Counted from the first letter of the stretch, positions 31,640 through 44,409 are shown. The stretch: DNA of 64,000 nt from Tubiluchus corallicola (GCA_030141605.1 JAQGDQ010000605.1:66207-130206), one strand, 5' to 3'. Notes: generated by a model not told the origin, from the letters alone. A program made the numbers and translations.

Positions 31640-34317
31640 TGCACCTTTGCAGGTTAAAGGTCTAGTTTAATTTAAGGCTAGTGAAAGCTAATTAGCAGTA
31701 ATTACGTTGAACTTGCTAGATCAGCATTGTCTTCAAAGAGGTCTAATTGTTCAACAGGTAATCATGAATGGCTTTTCTGCTTGCACAGGTAAATTTCCCT
31801 CTCATCATCTTCGAGTGCAGTCACCCCATCCACCAAATGGAAACAATGGGCCCTTGTTATGTTTATGCATGCAAGCGACTAAACTTAGGTTTATGTTGTA
31901 ATTGGGCGTAATTGCGTTTTCTTTACACACGTTCATTTCAAACGTTATACTTTTCCCTGCTTATAATAACTGTAATATTTAAAAAATATGCTGTGATTAT
32001 TTTGATAGAATCAATGGCCTACATTTCGTGTTGTCGCTTACGTTTTGGAAAGAATATTAGTATTTCCAGGTCACGAGCTGGAGGTGTTTTTATAAGAAGT
32101 CAAAAATGTTTTCAAATATGTCTGAGCATTGTAATGATTCGACTTCTTGTTTGACATGGCTTGTGCCGATGGTGTAAAATTTGATATTAAGTTGAGGTTT
32201 TACAAAAGAATTCGTTCCACTTAGTTTTGCTAAGACGAATCATAGTTTGCTAGAGCTTTTATAATGAAGTGCGAAGGTAAAAAAAGAATTGAATTTAAAT
32301 TTTTATTATGGCGTTCCCCTCACCAGTCTGTATCAGTTAAGCACATTGAATGGAAACTCAAATTTTGCCATTTTCACAAAGTCGTATGCAGGTTTGCAAC
32401 AGAAGTTTTGACACAAAAGGACAGAGCAATTAATGTCACGATCTTTGCCACTTATCGACACCTGTCTGTTTAATGTCCTACTATCTCTGGTCATCTTATT
32501 TCACCTTTCGACGTTTGCCAGGTGCATGGTACCTGTATTGAAGTCATAGTATAGTTGAGCACACATCAGTTTCGCTAAAATCGATGAACAAAAATATCTT
32601 TGCTGTAGCACTAGTAAAAATTACAACACGCACTACTAGTAGAGTTACCACCGTGTAAAAATAAAATCAAAGGCCAGATACCATCTCCTTCAACACCCGA
32701 TAAGACTTAATTGGCACTGAAAACTCAAAATTGTAATGAAAAACCTAGCAAACAGTAAATCCATCATCATCTAATTTATTAACCAAAAGTATTGTTCTTA
32801 TTAAATAAATAGTTTTATGAATTTAATCCACTACCTATGTCTAAGCCTATGTTTCCGTTACTTCATATATTGAAAATATTTCACAAAGAGATGTATCTCT
32901 GCCGTATTAAAAGCATTATTGTGCTATATAGGTCAGATTTCCTACTGACTTAAACCTTGATGAACATCACCGAAAGATTCCTGCGCTTGGCTTACCAGCA
33001 TGAACTGAACTCTCAACGGAAATTGAGCAAAAAAACCCCTAGTTCTCGCAACTTTATAACCAATAAGTTTTGGCATTTTTTTACTTATTTGACATAAGTA
33101 TTAGTTTTAATATACTTTTTTTACGTTTTACAACCTTGTCGTTATACCGCTAGGTATCAGGCTGACAGCTTTCAATTTTGCTTGGGCAATTGTTGAAGGG
33201 AAACCTATCATTATAAGCTTATTAACCATTCCGGAACTTAAACGTGAAAACTTGTCAAATCACTTTATTTAAATCTGCATCATCTATGTAACTTAGTTTG
33301 CAAACAGAACAGGCAGCCCTGCAATTTGCTTTGCAGATAAGCTCTTGGTTTATTAATGTTTTCAATAAGCACGTCATTGTTTACAAGCTATTGTGCTCTG
33401 TAGCATGACGCAGTAATTCCAGGCTTAGCCAACCGATTTCCTGGTTTATAAGTACATGTAATTACCACTGGGAAAGAACCAATCCCCGGCCACTTCAACT
33501 AACCGCATTGCAACAAGTGCAATTTGTGATCCAATGACGTGATGATGCTAGGCGCAGTTCAGTAGAATGTGCCCACAAGGTTTGCTGTCGAAATGTTATA
33601 CATTTTAACACAAAATTCTTAATTAAAGTGAATTAAGGTTAATTAAAAAATAATGGAAGGGCCAAGAGGCAAGTTTTAACGCTAGGTGGTGCAGTTACAT
33701 ATAAGTATTACATATAACTCGATAAATGACAGCCAACTGAGAATTTCAAACCACAGAATTCCCACACACATCCAGCAGAACTGCCCAAAGGGCAGTTTTA
33801 AGGTTTTCCGCATTAAGCGCTAATTTAACACCCATACAAGATTTAATGTTAAAATGGGAACGTACCTACCGTCATTAACACTAATATTCGACCTCTACTG
33901 TTCTCTAGTCACAAAAGTTTTCGAATTTTACTTCAAAATGATCCTGACGTTTTATGCATTATAGAAACGAGGAGTTTTGAGCTCCTAAAATATTTCTGAT
34001 GTTATTACATGTATTCAGTTATACTAATGTACTTATTAAGAAATGACAGAAATCACATAAGACTGGAACAGCCAGAAAACAAGTGTCTTAACAAATCACT
34101 CCACTCTATTGGTACTATTATTTTTTAGATGATTTTAATTCATTAATTTTGATCTCTCGTCCTCTCCGTAAAGGTAAAAAGTTCTAGGTTTCTATATGGT
34201 AAAGTTAAAAGACGTTTGGCCTATGGGAAGTAAAGCTTCAGCCCTCTGTAGGCCTATACGTGGTGAAGCTAAGTTGTTCCATGCCTCTAAGCAGTAAAGC
34301 TGAAAAACTCTAGCTCT
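31640..34317. other. Intron or intergenic, nothing supported
   Basis: AT-rich, only short open frames without family features. No RNA gene or strong repeat was recognised. Confidence 0.5.
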
Positions 34318-35340
34318 GTTTGGTAAAACTGAAAAGCTTGAGGCCTCTATGTGGTAAAACTGAAAAGCTTGAGGCCTCTGTGTGGTAAAACTGAAAAGCT
34401 TGAAGCCTCTATGTGGTAAAACTGAAAAGCTTGAAGCATCTATGTGGTAAAATTGAAAAGCTTGTGGCCTCTATGTAGTAAAACTGAAAAGCGTGTGGCC
34501 TCTATGTGGTAAAACTGAAAAGCTTGAAGCATCTATGTGGTGAAACTGAAAAGCTTGTGGCCTCTATGTAGTAAAACTGAAAAGCGTGTGGCCTCTATGT
34601 GGTAAAACTGAAAAGCTTGAAGCATCTATGTGGTGAAACTGAAAAGCTTGAGGCCTCTATGGGTAAAACTGAAAAGCTTGAGGCGTCTGTGTGGTAAAAC
34701 TGAAAAGCTTGAGGCCTCTGTGTGGTAAAACTGAAAAGCTTGAAGCCTCTGTGTGGTAAAACTGAAAAGCTTGAGGCCTCTGTGTGGTAAAACTGAAAAG
34801 CTTGAGGCCTCTGTGTGGTAAAACTGAAAAGCTTGAGGCCTCTGTGTGGTAAAACTGAAAAGCTTGAAGCATCTATGTGGTAAAACTGAAAAGCTTGAGG
34901 CCTCTGTGTGGTAAAACTGAAAAGCTTGAAGCATCTATGTGGTAAAACTGAAAAGCTTGAAGCATCTATGTGGTAAAACTGAAAAGCTTGAAGCATCTGT
35001 GTGGTAAAACTGAAAAGCTTGAGGCCTCTGTGTGGTAAAACTGAAAAGCTTGGGGCTTCTGTGTGGTAAAACTGAAAAGCTTGGGGCCTCTATGTGGTAA
35101 AACTGAAAGGCTTGAAGCATCTATGTGGTAAAACTGAAAAGCTTGAGGCCTCTATGTGGTAAAACTGAAAAGCGTGAGGCGTCTATGTGGTAAAACTGAA
35201 AAGCTTGAGGCCTCTGTGTGGTAAAACTGAAAAGTTTGAGGCCTCTGTGTGGTAAAACTGAAAAGCTTGAGGCCTCTGTGTGGTAAAACTGAAAAGCTTG
35301 GGGCCTCTATGTGGTAAAACTGAAAAGCTTGGGGCCCTTT
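34318..35340. repeat. 31-bp minisatellite, about 33 copies
   Basis: Unit GTAAAACTGAAAAGCTTGAG then GCCTCTGTGTG, with GAAGCATCTATG and GCGTGTGGCC variants. Each copy holds a HindIII-type AAGCTT. The minus-strand open frames arise because three units (93 bp) return to frame without a stop. Confidence 0.96.
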
Positions 35341-36540
35341 GGCCACATTGCTAAGCTAAGAATTTACGGCGCACCTTATAGTAACATCATCATCGAAAAT
35401 GTAGTAACTATAGGCCATTATGTTGACTTATCTGTTAACTGATAGTTTTTGCAAATCCCAATTTTTAAGCATCCCAGTTATTTTGATAATTACGATCATG
35501 TTAAACGAACGCTACATTTTCTGAGACTGTACAACAGATTAAAACGTACTCGCTGTGTGGTACCATGTAAGTCCCCAATATACAATGACTAGTATCGTAA
35601 CAGTAATTAATTTAAGGATTAATCCTTCGCTGAATTACATTGTCTGCCTCCGAAAAGTCTGGATTCATGTCCCGGCGAGGAAACTTAAAATGTTATCCAA
35701 GTTTTTCGATTCATTTCGTTTATACGTGCTTACAAATTCGCTTTAGACATATTTGCACTTGCATTATCTCACAAAAATTTTAATTTTTTTAACCTGTCCA
35801 AATGTAAAAATGCGAAAATAGCTCAAAACGACAGCAATTTTACTAACAGCTGTTGAACTAAGAAGTCAGCTCGTGCCTGCCTTGTTACGCGGTCACGTTA
35901 TTAAACTAATCTTGATGTCCTTACAATAGGCCTCGCCCGCGCCTCGAGTCAAAATGATAAGAAATCAATGTGATGACGTATAGTAAAACAAACCATTTAA
36001 TCCTTCTGTAACAAAACTGAAACTGAAACACAGAGTAGCGGGATTTAAAATTTTATCGAATATTTTGACCTTTTTAAAATCATGAAATGTTTTGAATTAA
36101 CCTTGTTTTAAACAGGTATCAGGTATGCTTAACATTGGTGTCTCGTCCCTGCATTGTTGATAGATAATTCGACTTAATGTGTCGGAAATTGTTTTGAAAT
36201 ATTAACTTAGAGCTGCGTTTTATCGGGAAAATTATTAGACATGTATTACATTAATGTGCGAACACGTTTATGCCTTTAGCAAAACATTAACTTTCCAGTG
36301 TGTTTCTCATGCACAAAACTGATCTAGATTGCAAGGCACTGGCCTGCAGCGTTTGCACACTGCTTAGGGTATGCAAATAAAGGTGCAAGTTATGTAGGCC
36401 CATTAGTCGGTTTTCGCGAAATTCGCTTCACTCTGGTCTATCATTTTTCAATTTTGCTATTCGTTTGACCTTTGACGAAGGTTCAATGTAATAATGGTAC
36501 AAACAAACAGCTAACTAAATTTTCATACGAAACTTGAAAG
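35341..36540. other. Intron or intergenic, nothing supported
   Basis: No gene, RNA or array seen; sequence is AT-rich throughout. Confidence 0.5.
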
Positions 36541-36544
36541 ACAG

Positions 36545-36640
36545 GAAATGTAAAAAAGTTGAAATGCAGTCTGGATTTGAACCAGAAGCGTTTCGCCCAC
36601 AAGCAGTACTTAGACCACTGGACCGTCTATCAACAGTGTA
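36545..36640 (-). mobile_element. tRNA-derived SINE relic
   Basis: On the minus strand, A-box-like AGTGGTCTAAGTACTG and B-box GGTTCAAATCC at tRNA spacing, with the head GACGGTCC before them. Related to the copy at 61190-61265. Confidence 0.6.
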
Positions 36641-36984
36641 CAAGGCAATCCAAAGTTTATCTATTACAAAAGGCTAAGCAAATTCAACATTTCCAATAGT
36701 ACAATCTATCCACAAACGTATTGCGATTTGCAGTCTGTTTTTTAGATGTTTTCATTGCTCAATTCTATTTTTACACTTCTGAAAATAATTCCTAGCTTGA
36801 ACGAAACACGGAAATTCCTGTGCAAGTGCAAGAAGGGACTTTCCCATTTTTGTCGATCGACAAAATCGGATGTTTATCGGACAGCGTAAACGTAACGTCC
36901 GACCTCCGATACTGGCCCCGCTGCTGTCGATAATATCCGACTGTGTCGACCGGCAAAATCGGATCGCGTAGATCGGGTTGAAGA

Positions 36985-37050
36985 CGTTTGTCTTGTAAAC
37001 CAGATCCCTGGTTCAAATCTAGACTGTATGTCAACTTTCTCACATTTCTA
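36985..37050 (+). mobile_element. tRNA-derived SINE relic
   Basis: Plus-strand AGACGTTTGTCTTGTAAACC followed by B-box-like TGGTTCAAATCTAGAC; the A-box part is degraded. Resembles the 61190 copy. Confidence 0.45.
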
Positions 37051-37837
37051 GTCTTTGGTAATTAATTGTGGGTTTATACTATCATTAACAGTTATGACAT
37101 TTAGATTAGAATAATCAGTCGCTCCTACAACTTTGAATGCAGCAGTTTCTGCATGTTTCTGTATGACCACAACCTTCTGGGATCTACTCTGCAAAAATTG
37201 TGCGGTTGAGAGGTTTTTTCACAACTATCTCCTCTCGTTCTCATTCTTAGCAATCTCGGGTTTTCTGGTTTTCTCTAGTGTGAACGTATGCAACAAACGG
37301 AACGACAATTGAAAAAGTTTGCACATGCACTTGGTACTGCGTTCGATCACTTTCCGTTTTTCAATTTCTGAAATTTTGACTTTTCGCGAGGCTCCATCCG
37401 AATTTCATTTTTCAACTTCCCAGTGCAAACACGGGAGCAGTTTGATATAAATCTCGGTAAACATTGATCACGGATGAACAATACATAACATTTATTGTGG
37501 TGTAAATGGTTGATGATATTATAGAAGATTATCTACCACATACAGTTCCATGACCCACATCGGCAACTTTTAGTTTCTTCGCAAACAAACCGATTTTTGT
37601 TATAGCATTTCAACAGTTCTATTATACTGTGGAGCAGTAAAATACCATTGTGTATCTTCCTGTTCACGAAAGCCAATCTATTCGACATTGACAAGTCTCA
37701 CTTTTAACTAATTAACACCATTTTTATTATATTTTGAGTTAAAATTAGAAGAGCGATTTAGAGCAAATCCACTTACTTATTGTGTAATTCACTATAGCCG
37801 CTTTTTCATTACCAGCCTGGTAAATGACACGAGACTA

Positions 37838-37838
<1 letters not shown>
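37051..37838. other. Intron or intergenic, nothing supported
   Basis: No gene, RNA or array seen. Confidence 0.45.
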
Positions 37839-37925
<87 letters not shown>

Positions 37926-37934
37926 CTTTCTCTT
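37839..37934. repeat. (CT)n microsatellite
   Basis: About 40 uninterrupted CT units followed by an imperfect tail; encodes an Arg-Glu run on the minus strand that is not a gene. Confidence 0.97.
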
Positions 37935-39416
37935 TGTTTTCACACACACAGTGCCGATCTTAGGGTTATGTGCACCACGCGGTCTCACAAGGCCTACGAG
38001 CATTTACTGGAAATTCACTGTTGAAACTTTAATATTTTTTTTAATTTCCACTGACACTTGGATGATTCGTGCACTTTATATTTGCATGTCAGCTTCGTTG
38101 TTCTTTTTTTTCAATCATTTATAAACAACTATAGACAGGTTTTAATGAAAAAACGTTTGTTACTGATGCACCAGCAATTGTGGTATATAGCTGCTCATGT
38201 TTATTTTACGTTTTTATATTTGTCAAATGTTTTTTTCTATTTTTGCATATTTGCACTACTTTACTTTATGTATTTTATTTTTATGGAACGTTCTAATTAA
38301 ATTGTAACATCTTATTCCTAATTAAAAATATCAAGGCCTCTCATAGGACGTCGTTTTGGTGTTTGATAATAATAAAATAAAATAAAATGGTTGTTGTCAT
38401 TCGGTTACAGATGATCTTCTATAATTTAACGTTGTTAAGCAGTGAAAGCATTTTGATTTGTGTCACGGAGTGGGAGGAGGGAGGGGGCGCACTGTTTCAC
38501 GAGTAGGAGGAGAGGGGGCGCAATGTCTTTTTATACAGGTCCCAAAATTACCAAATCCTGCAGTGGGCATGATGATAACATAATTGATACTATGGTTTAT
38601 TATTATTATTTTTACTTTGCTTTAACGAATTAGGGATCTTTTTTCCTTTAATACGCACAGCTTGAACTAATTTATTGTAATTCTTATTTACTTATTTAAT
38701 TATTGATTTATTTGTTTGTTTATTCATTGTATCGCATACGAGTAGGACTAAATGGTATAAATAATAAATAAACAAAACAACTTGAATCCAGTTTGGAATC
38801 ATCACCTGTTGATGAGCTTTTGATACGCTCCGACACGTGGAGTTAAAAATCTGCCTACAAGCTTGAAAAAGAAACATATTTAAAATATTACGTATTAGAT
38901 CACCTGATAATGGATACAGCACGTGCATGGAACCACCGAAGTTGTTCTTTGTACGAAGATCTTGAAAGCTTCTGTGCCGTGTTACGGCCCTGGTTCGAGC
39001 CCCTGAAATTGATATAATTATTAGCTTTCAGCCACGGTGTTACAGGTAAATACAGGTAAATTTTGTCATTTGCACTCATGTTTTCAATTGCCTCAATATG
39101 ATTTGCCTTCATTTGCCAAATAACATTAAATAAGCAATTAACAATTACGAAAAGACGGTGGCGCCTCTTGTGACAGATGCATGTTTTGAGGGATTCGTTT
39201 CATTTCTAATAAATAGTTGTGCAAAAGCGTATCAAATCGAAATCTTTGATACCAGCTCTGAAAGGATATAACATAATTACATAAGCAATAGTGGAAAGAT
39301 TGCTGATATATGGGTCTCATTGCTGCAATCTTTTGAATTCTCTCCAAAAACAGAAAACGGAAAAGACGGAAATTTACTGAGTATATTTATAAAAAAATAT
39401 TTGTAAGATACCTTAC
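37935..39416. other. Intron or intergenic, nothing supported
   Basis: AT-rich. A B-box-like GGTTCGAGCCCC at about 38992-39003 suggests another degraded tRNA-derived sequence. Open frames here lack splice support. Confidence 0.4.
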
Positions 39417-39489
39417 CTTCGTAGACTGTAGTTGGTCCCCAAGAGATTGATCTCTCCTTTGATAATGCTAGCCTCTCTGCCTTGTTCAT
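39417..39489 (-). CDS. Candidate first coding exon of the minus-strand 401-aa gene
   Basis: ATG at 39489 in an excellent context (GCAGCCATGA), 73 nt to a consensus donor AAG|GTAAGG. Encodes MNKAERLALSKERSISWGPT then TVYE with one spare base. That phase fits the 26487-27619 exon exactly, giving ...TVYE-EDEG... and a 1206-nt coding sequence (401 aa plus stop). Arg-Ser-Ile-Ser-Trp (residues 13-17) matches the PP1-docking consensus RVxF ([RK]-x-[VI]-x-[FW]). The join spans an 11.8-kb intron and is inferred from phase and sequence character only. Confidence 0.5.
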
Positions 39490-40043
39490 GGCTGCAATGT
39501 CAACTTGGCAGACAGTGACACAGACTAGCAGAAAACTCAAGCGGTTCGAGACAGATAAAAAAACAACTATTCGTGTTTTTCTACTTGGCTTACATAAAGA
39601 CAAGCGACCTACATACGTGTCAGTCGTCTGTCTAACATTTGTTTCTTAACAGTGTCGATAGCCTCTTGAATGGGAACAGGTAATTTACACCTGTCACACG
39701 CTTCTTTACAAGAGAAGTTAGATTATCACTCCACTTTGGAAAAAAATTAGGTCTGCTGAGTGTTTAAAAGTCGTTTTTCTTTGTTTTCGCTAAGTTAATA
39801 TTTTGTCCGCTGGCGCACGTTTGGCGCTCACTTTTCGAGAACTTTTATTGTGTGTAATCCACGAAATGTAGGTTTTCTCCCTCTACACGCCTGTTTGCTA
39901 ATGCCTACTTTTCACCCCTGCTAGAAAGCCCGCTCCTACCTTTGCAAGTTACTCGGCCAGCAGCTGCAGTAGCAATTCTTCCTAGGTAGGCTTAGCTGGG
40001 ACACGACTGTTTGGAATTTTGGCAAGCGTTCAGCTTGGGCGAG

Positions 40044-40360
40044 TTTAATCATCACAGTTCGTAATTTTCTAGCTCGTTCTGCTATTTCAAGCTAAATTTT
40101 ATTACTCTTGTTCACAGCGTATGTTTGTGCTGCCATCTCTAGTCAATATTGAAAAAGAATAGGCTAGAAAAACATCTTATTACAGCTGAATCTCATTACA
40201 GTTTAATCATCACAGATCGTAATTTTCGAGCTCGCTCTGCTATTTCAAGCTAAATTTTTTACTCTTGTTCATGGCGTATGCTTGTGCTGCCATCTCTAGT
40301 CAATATTGAAAAAGGATAGGCTAGAAAAACATCTTATTACAGCTGGATAGACCATGTCGT
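40044..40360. repeat. 158-bp tandem duplication
   Basis: Two adjacent copies starting TTTAATCATCACAG at 40044 and 40202, differing by about ten substitutions and a one-base indel. Confidence 0.92.
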
Positions 40361-40664
40361 TTACAACTATTTCAAAATTTGTTAAAACAATTTTGAAACA
40401 GATTTCGTCTGCTATGCGTCTAACTGTTGCCAAATACGGGTTGTAGAAAATGACGTGATAAATTTGCTATAATATCATTTTATTAGTAAGCGTATCTACA
40501 AGATTTATACCAATTTATACTAGAAATGAGCAGTTAACTGTTATTATTTAATCTCATTTATTTTCAAAATAAAATAATACAAAGCTGTCCATTGGCAGGG
40601 TAAGAGTGCACTAATACATATAAAAATTCACTACATTTAAAAACTCAATGTAAACCCACACGTA

Positions 40665-40716
40665 CGCACGCACGCACACACACGCACGCACGCACGCCAC
40701 ACACACACACACACAC
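40665..40716. repeat. CA/CG microsatellite
   Basis: Alternating CACG and CACA units. Confidence 0.95.
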
Positions 40717-40817
40717 GTAATAAAAATAATTTAATACACAATGAATACATTGAATCTTGAAGATTATTATCTGGTAATTCTGAAACTGTTGCTAAAATGA
40801 CTACATGTTGTACGATA

Positions 40818-41006
40818 CTAGTTGACGATGTTAATGATGGCTGCACATGCAGATGCATCGCGGAAAATATACAGGTGTTCTAAACTTAGCGAAGGTAAAA
40901 CGTTTTGCATAGAAGACTTAGCGTTGTACGAAATCAAAGGACAGTCAAATACGAAGTGTTCAGGCGTTTGTATATCTGTAAAGCACTTACAGTAGTAACT
41001 AGTCAC
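40818..41006 (-). mobile_element. Non-LTR retrotransposon C-terminal fragment
   Basis: Minus strand encodes YYCKCFTDIQTPEHFVFDCP, a C-x-C-x8-H-x4-C pattern typical of the C-terminal zinc-binding region of non-LTR retrotransposon polyproteins, then a hydrophobic tail and stop at 40818. The element is 5'-truncated. Its 3' UTR may extend left to about 40560, interrupted by the CA microsatellite. Confidence 0.65.
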
Positions 41007-41807
41007 TAGTCACTAATATATTAGCAACACCGAGATGACTTTTTTCGTATTTTCGATGACTTTCCAACGAAACGTGTTTTCACTAGAATCGTCCGTCACT
41101 GAGTCTGAGATTTACGCATGATCCAAATTGGCGAATTTTGTTACTTCGCTTTTTTCATTTTCACATTCTTTTTTCTTTAGCCAGACATTTGTGGTCCCCA
41201 AATTTTTGACTGTAGTTGCATGTCGACATTCATTTTAAAGAACTGTCTATTGATCATCCGTCTTCAATAGTATTCCTCTGAGGGCGGATTATTACGCACG
41301 CGTTCGTGAATCGTACGCAGTAAATATGTAGACACTCTACCGGTCTTTAAAACTGCTTGAGTACTTATATATTTACTACTGATTTCCCGACTGCAGCACC
41401 ATCTACCGCCTGTTCGCGAATCTCTAGGCAGACTCCACACAATAATTCAACTAAAATATCTAATTCAAGATCACAATTATTCGAAAGTTCTGTATTTCAG
41501 CACAGAAACTTCATCAAAAAAAGAGTGAGTTAATTGTAATACGGCAGTACGTTAAATAACGTTCTGACAAACCCATTATAATAATACACGAGCTATCTAA
41601 GCAGTACCAGTAGCATCAGGAGCACGTTCCCATTCTCTAGAAATAAGTTTTGAAAAAATTATCAAAAAAGGGCTATTTTGGAGGTTTTTCGGCTCCCGTT
41701 CCTCTCGGTGGGCCCGATTCGAAAAATAAAACCCCAATGGCAAGTCTGTGGGTCCGAACCTTTCGTTTGTTGTATAGATCGCCGCAAATGGTGCCGTCGT
41801 CAGAGCT
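41007..41807. other. Intergenic, partly repeat-like
   Basis: No recognised gene. A 79-codon minus-strand frame at 41597-41836 runs into the inverted repeat below; it could belong to the same unrecognised element. Confidence 0.4.
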
Positions 41808-41931
41808 GTAGCCTCGTCGGTTATATATAAACCCATATAAATATATATGAATGATTACGCGTTGAATATAAGACGCTCTTATACTAGAACTTAGATATAT
41901 ATATGGGTTTATATATAACCGACGAGGCTAC
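41808..41931. repeat. Perfect 32-bp inverted repeat with 60-bp loop
   Basis: Arms 41808-41839 and 41900-41931 are exact reverse complements; each contains CCTCGTCGGTTATATATAAA or its complement, including a TATATATAA box. The loop is TA-rich. No element family recognised. Confidence 0.93.
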
Positions 41932-43589
41932 ATCTATATATATATAGAATTTCAAAGACCGTGCGTGAATCTATGTATTAATTTCGGTGGTATATATAAA
42001 CACATGTTTACCGTCGTTATCGATTTGTTGGCGGAAAAATTTAAAATACAATTCTTGAATTACCATCGTATCATCAAACAAAGTTGGTTGGTAAGTACGA
42101 GCACGTTGATGGAGTTAAGGGTAGTGTCATTTGACGGATGACAGGCAGTGACATGTTCGAGGATTTAGTTCCTCGCTGTCATCCATGGCACACAGAGGTA
42201 GGTACAACAGTCGTATTGATCATTTTCAGTCTACTCATGTATAAAATGTTTTTTGTACCTAATAAATAACAAACAAATAAAATATATAAATACGAATGAG
42301 ATCAATCCCCGAAAGAATGAAATAGATAGACGCTATCATAATTACTTTCAGTTGCTCAGCTCATAATTACTTTTTCAATTTTTTTCATATTAATAAAATT
42401 ATTTTAATCACGCCCTATGTAAAATACATACAGACCTACTAGCAGATCTGCAGTAGACAATGCTAGACATGCGTAATAAAATAAGTAAGCAAGACACGCT
42501 TACAACTTAGTCGTTATATTTAACTGTTTACTGCCGTGTTGATTTTATTGTAACAATAAACGACGATAGTGCAATAACTATCTTCATAATTATTAAGAAT
42601 ATAAAAAAGAACTTTGTACTCGTCACAAAAGCCAGAAACTCATAGTAGTCTGAAATAGTTGCTGCGGGGTGAATTAGAATGACGTAAAACTAATTGTTAG
42701 AACGCTGCGCAACTTAATTCTCACGTGGAAACTGCATCTATACTAGAAGTTTATCTTGACAAACCTAGATTACCAATTCAGATTTCGTACGATAATGTTG
42801 ATAACAATAAATAATTTATTTATACACTAGTTATACAGGTATACCCATTTATATATATATAAAGTAATCGTTACTATGGTAATTAATTGTAATATAATTA
42901 TATATATTTTTACCGTAATGATTACTTTTAAATTGTTAAATGCAGTAGTGAACGGAAACGTGTAAATTTAATGTTAAATAAATACTGAACTCTACGAATA
43001 TTTTCAGTTTTCAAGCTTAAATTGGCAGAAATTTCTAGAAAAATGAAATCGTAAGTTTACTTTTGCCTTCTTTAAAGCCCATGAGCTTACTAATTTTACT
43101 TATACATTTTAAGCATTTTCTTAATATTCAATATTAAATTTAAAACTTTTACTAAATAATTCTTTGTCCTGAAAATGAATAGCTTTTGCGCTGAAAATCT
43201 AAAATTCATTTGCAGTGAGATGGCAACCGCCCCCCCCCCCCGTCTGGCACGCCCATGATGACTGTGACATTGTAGTGTATGAAAAAGACAACGGCGCATC
43301 ATAAAACTATATTTATATGTGACGCACATAATCAAGTTTGACACGAATGCGACATTGGCAATCCGTGTTTATAATACTTATGATGACCCCATATAAAATA
43401 ATAATATTATTTTGTCACCCAGCTGAGTTGACGTGAACAGTGAGCTGTCAAAAATTGTAAAAGTGTCAGTTGACAGGCAGTAAATGAAAGTGAAATGGAA
43501 TCTTTGCTATGTCAATGGTTGTGACTTATTTGATGTTTTCAGCATTTTTATGGTTTCTAGAGCTTCGTCTTTCCTTTATTTCTGCGCGC
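41932..43589. other. Intergenic, nothing supported
   Basis: AT-rich. Contains an imperfect hairpin at about 42862-42936 and a C11 tract near 43230. No gene. Confidence 0.5.
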
Positions 43590-43627
43590 TCTCTCGTCTC
43601 TCCCTCTCTCTTTCTCTCTCTCCCTAT

Positions 43628-43665
<38 letters not shown>

Positions 43666-43812
43666 ACTCCCCCTCTCTCTTTCTCTCTCTCACTCTCCCT
43701 CTCTCTTTCTCTCTCTCTCTCTCTCCATCCATCCATCCATCCATCCATCCATCCATCCATCCATCCATCCATCCATCCATCTATCTATCTATCTCTTTCT
43801 CTCTCTTTCCTA
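43590..43812. repeat. Compound (CT)n, (CCAT)n, (CTAT)n microsatellite
   Basis: Imperfect CT tract to 43724, then about 14 CCAT units, then CTAT units and CT again. The Ser/Leu- and His/Pro-rich frames across it are not genes. Confidence 0.96.
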
Positions 43813-44236
43813 TCAGGTTGTTTCTGTTTCTCACTTTTGATCCACAGATCTCTGTATCTCTCTTTCTTTCCTTCACTCTTTCTAGCTATCATTTTGCTTC
43901 TCCCCCCCCCTTCTTCTGTTTTTCACATGATTAGCGCATTCATTACAAAGAAATCTCTCATACGTTAAGTTGTGTGAGTTTTTTTAACACACGCACGGCT
44001 TGGTACTGCCATATTATATGTATCATAAAATACTACGATGCCAAGCATATCTGACCGATTTCACTGTTTCACGGAAAAATTTTCACTGCTACTTTCACTT
44101 GTACGGAGGATGAGCTGGTACAGAGAGTTTATAGGACCTGGAATTAACATTTTTATAATCCCTTACAATGTCATCATGTGGGTCACTAGGCCGGTAAAAT
44201 ATTGAAAATAAGTAAATGGACGAAAAAGTGAATTGA

Positions 44237-44289
44237 TCACGTGACTTTTATCTACGTCTTATATAAACAGCAGATTTCTGAGGAAATTA
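44237..44289 (+). promoter_or_regulatory. TATA promoter with E-box for the Tyr/Asn-rich gene
   Basis: TATATAA at 44260-44266 sits about 90 bp before a good donor (GCG|GTGAGT, GT at 44355), consistent with transcription starting near 44290 and a 5' non-coding exon to 44354. An E-box TCACGTGA lies at 44237-44244. The start site is inferred. Confidence 0.6.
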
Positions 44290-44409
44290 CAGTAACTTTC
44301 CTATATGTGTTGTGTCTTCTAGTTACCTTTGTCTGCCAGGGGAACAAGAAAGCGGTGAGTCGGTTATGGATTACTTAATTTCTAGAGGCTTTAAAGTTTA
44401 ATAAAGTTA

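Noticed and set aside
31132-31644. 114-170-codon frames on both strands
   Set aside because: By-product of the 45-bp array.
34595-35346. Several 60-133-codon minus-strand frames
   Set aside because: By-product of the 31-bp array, where 93 bp returns to frame.
38985-39010. Intact tRNA gene near GGTTCGAGCCCC
   Set aside because: Only a B-box is present; no acceptor stem or cloverleaf.
43484-43934. Ser/Leu- and Arg/Glu-rich frames
   Set aside because: CT and CCAT microsatellites.
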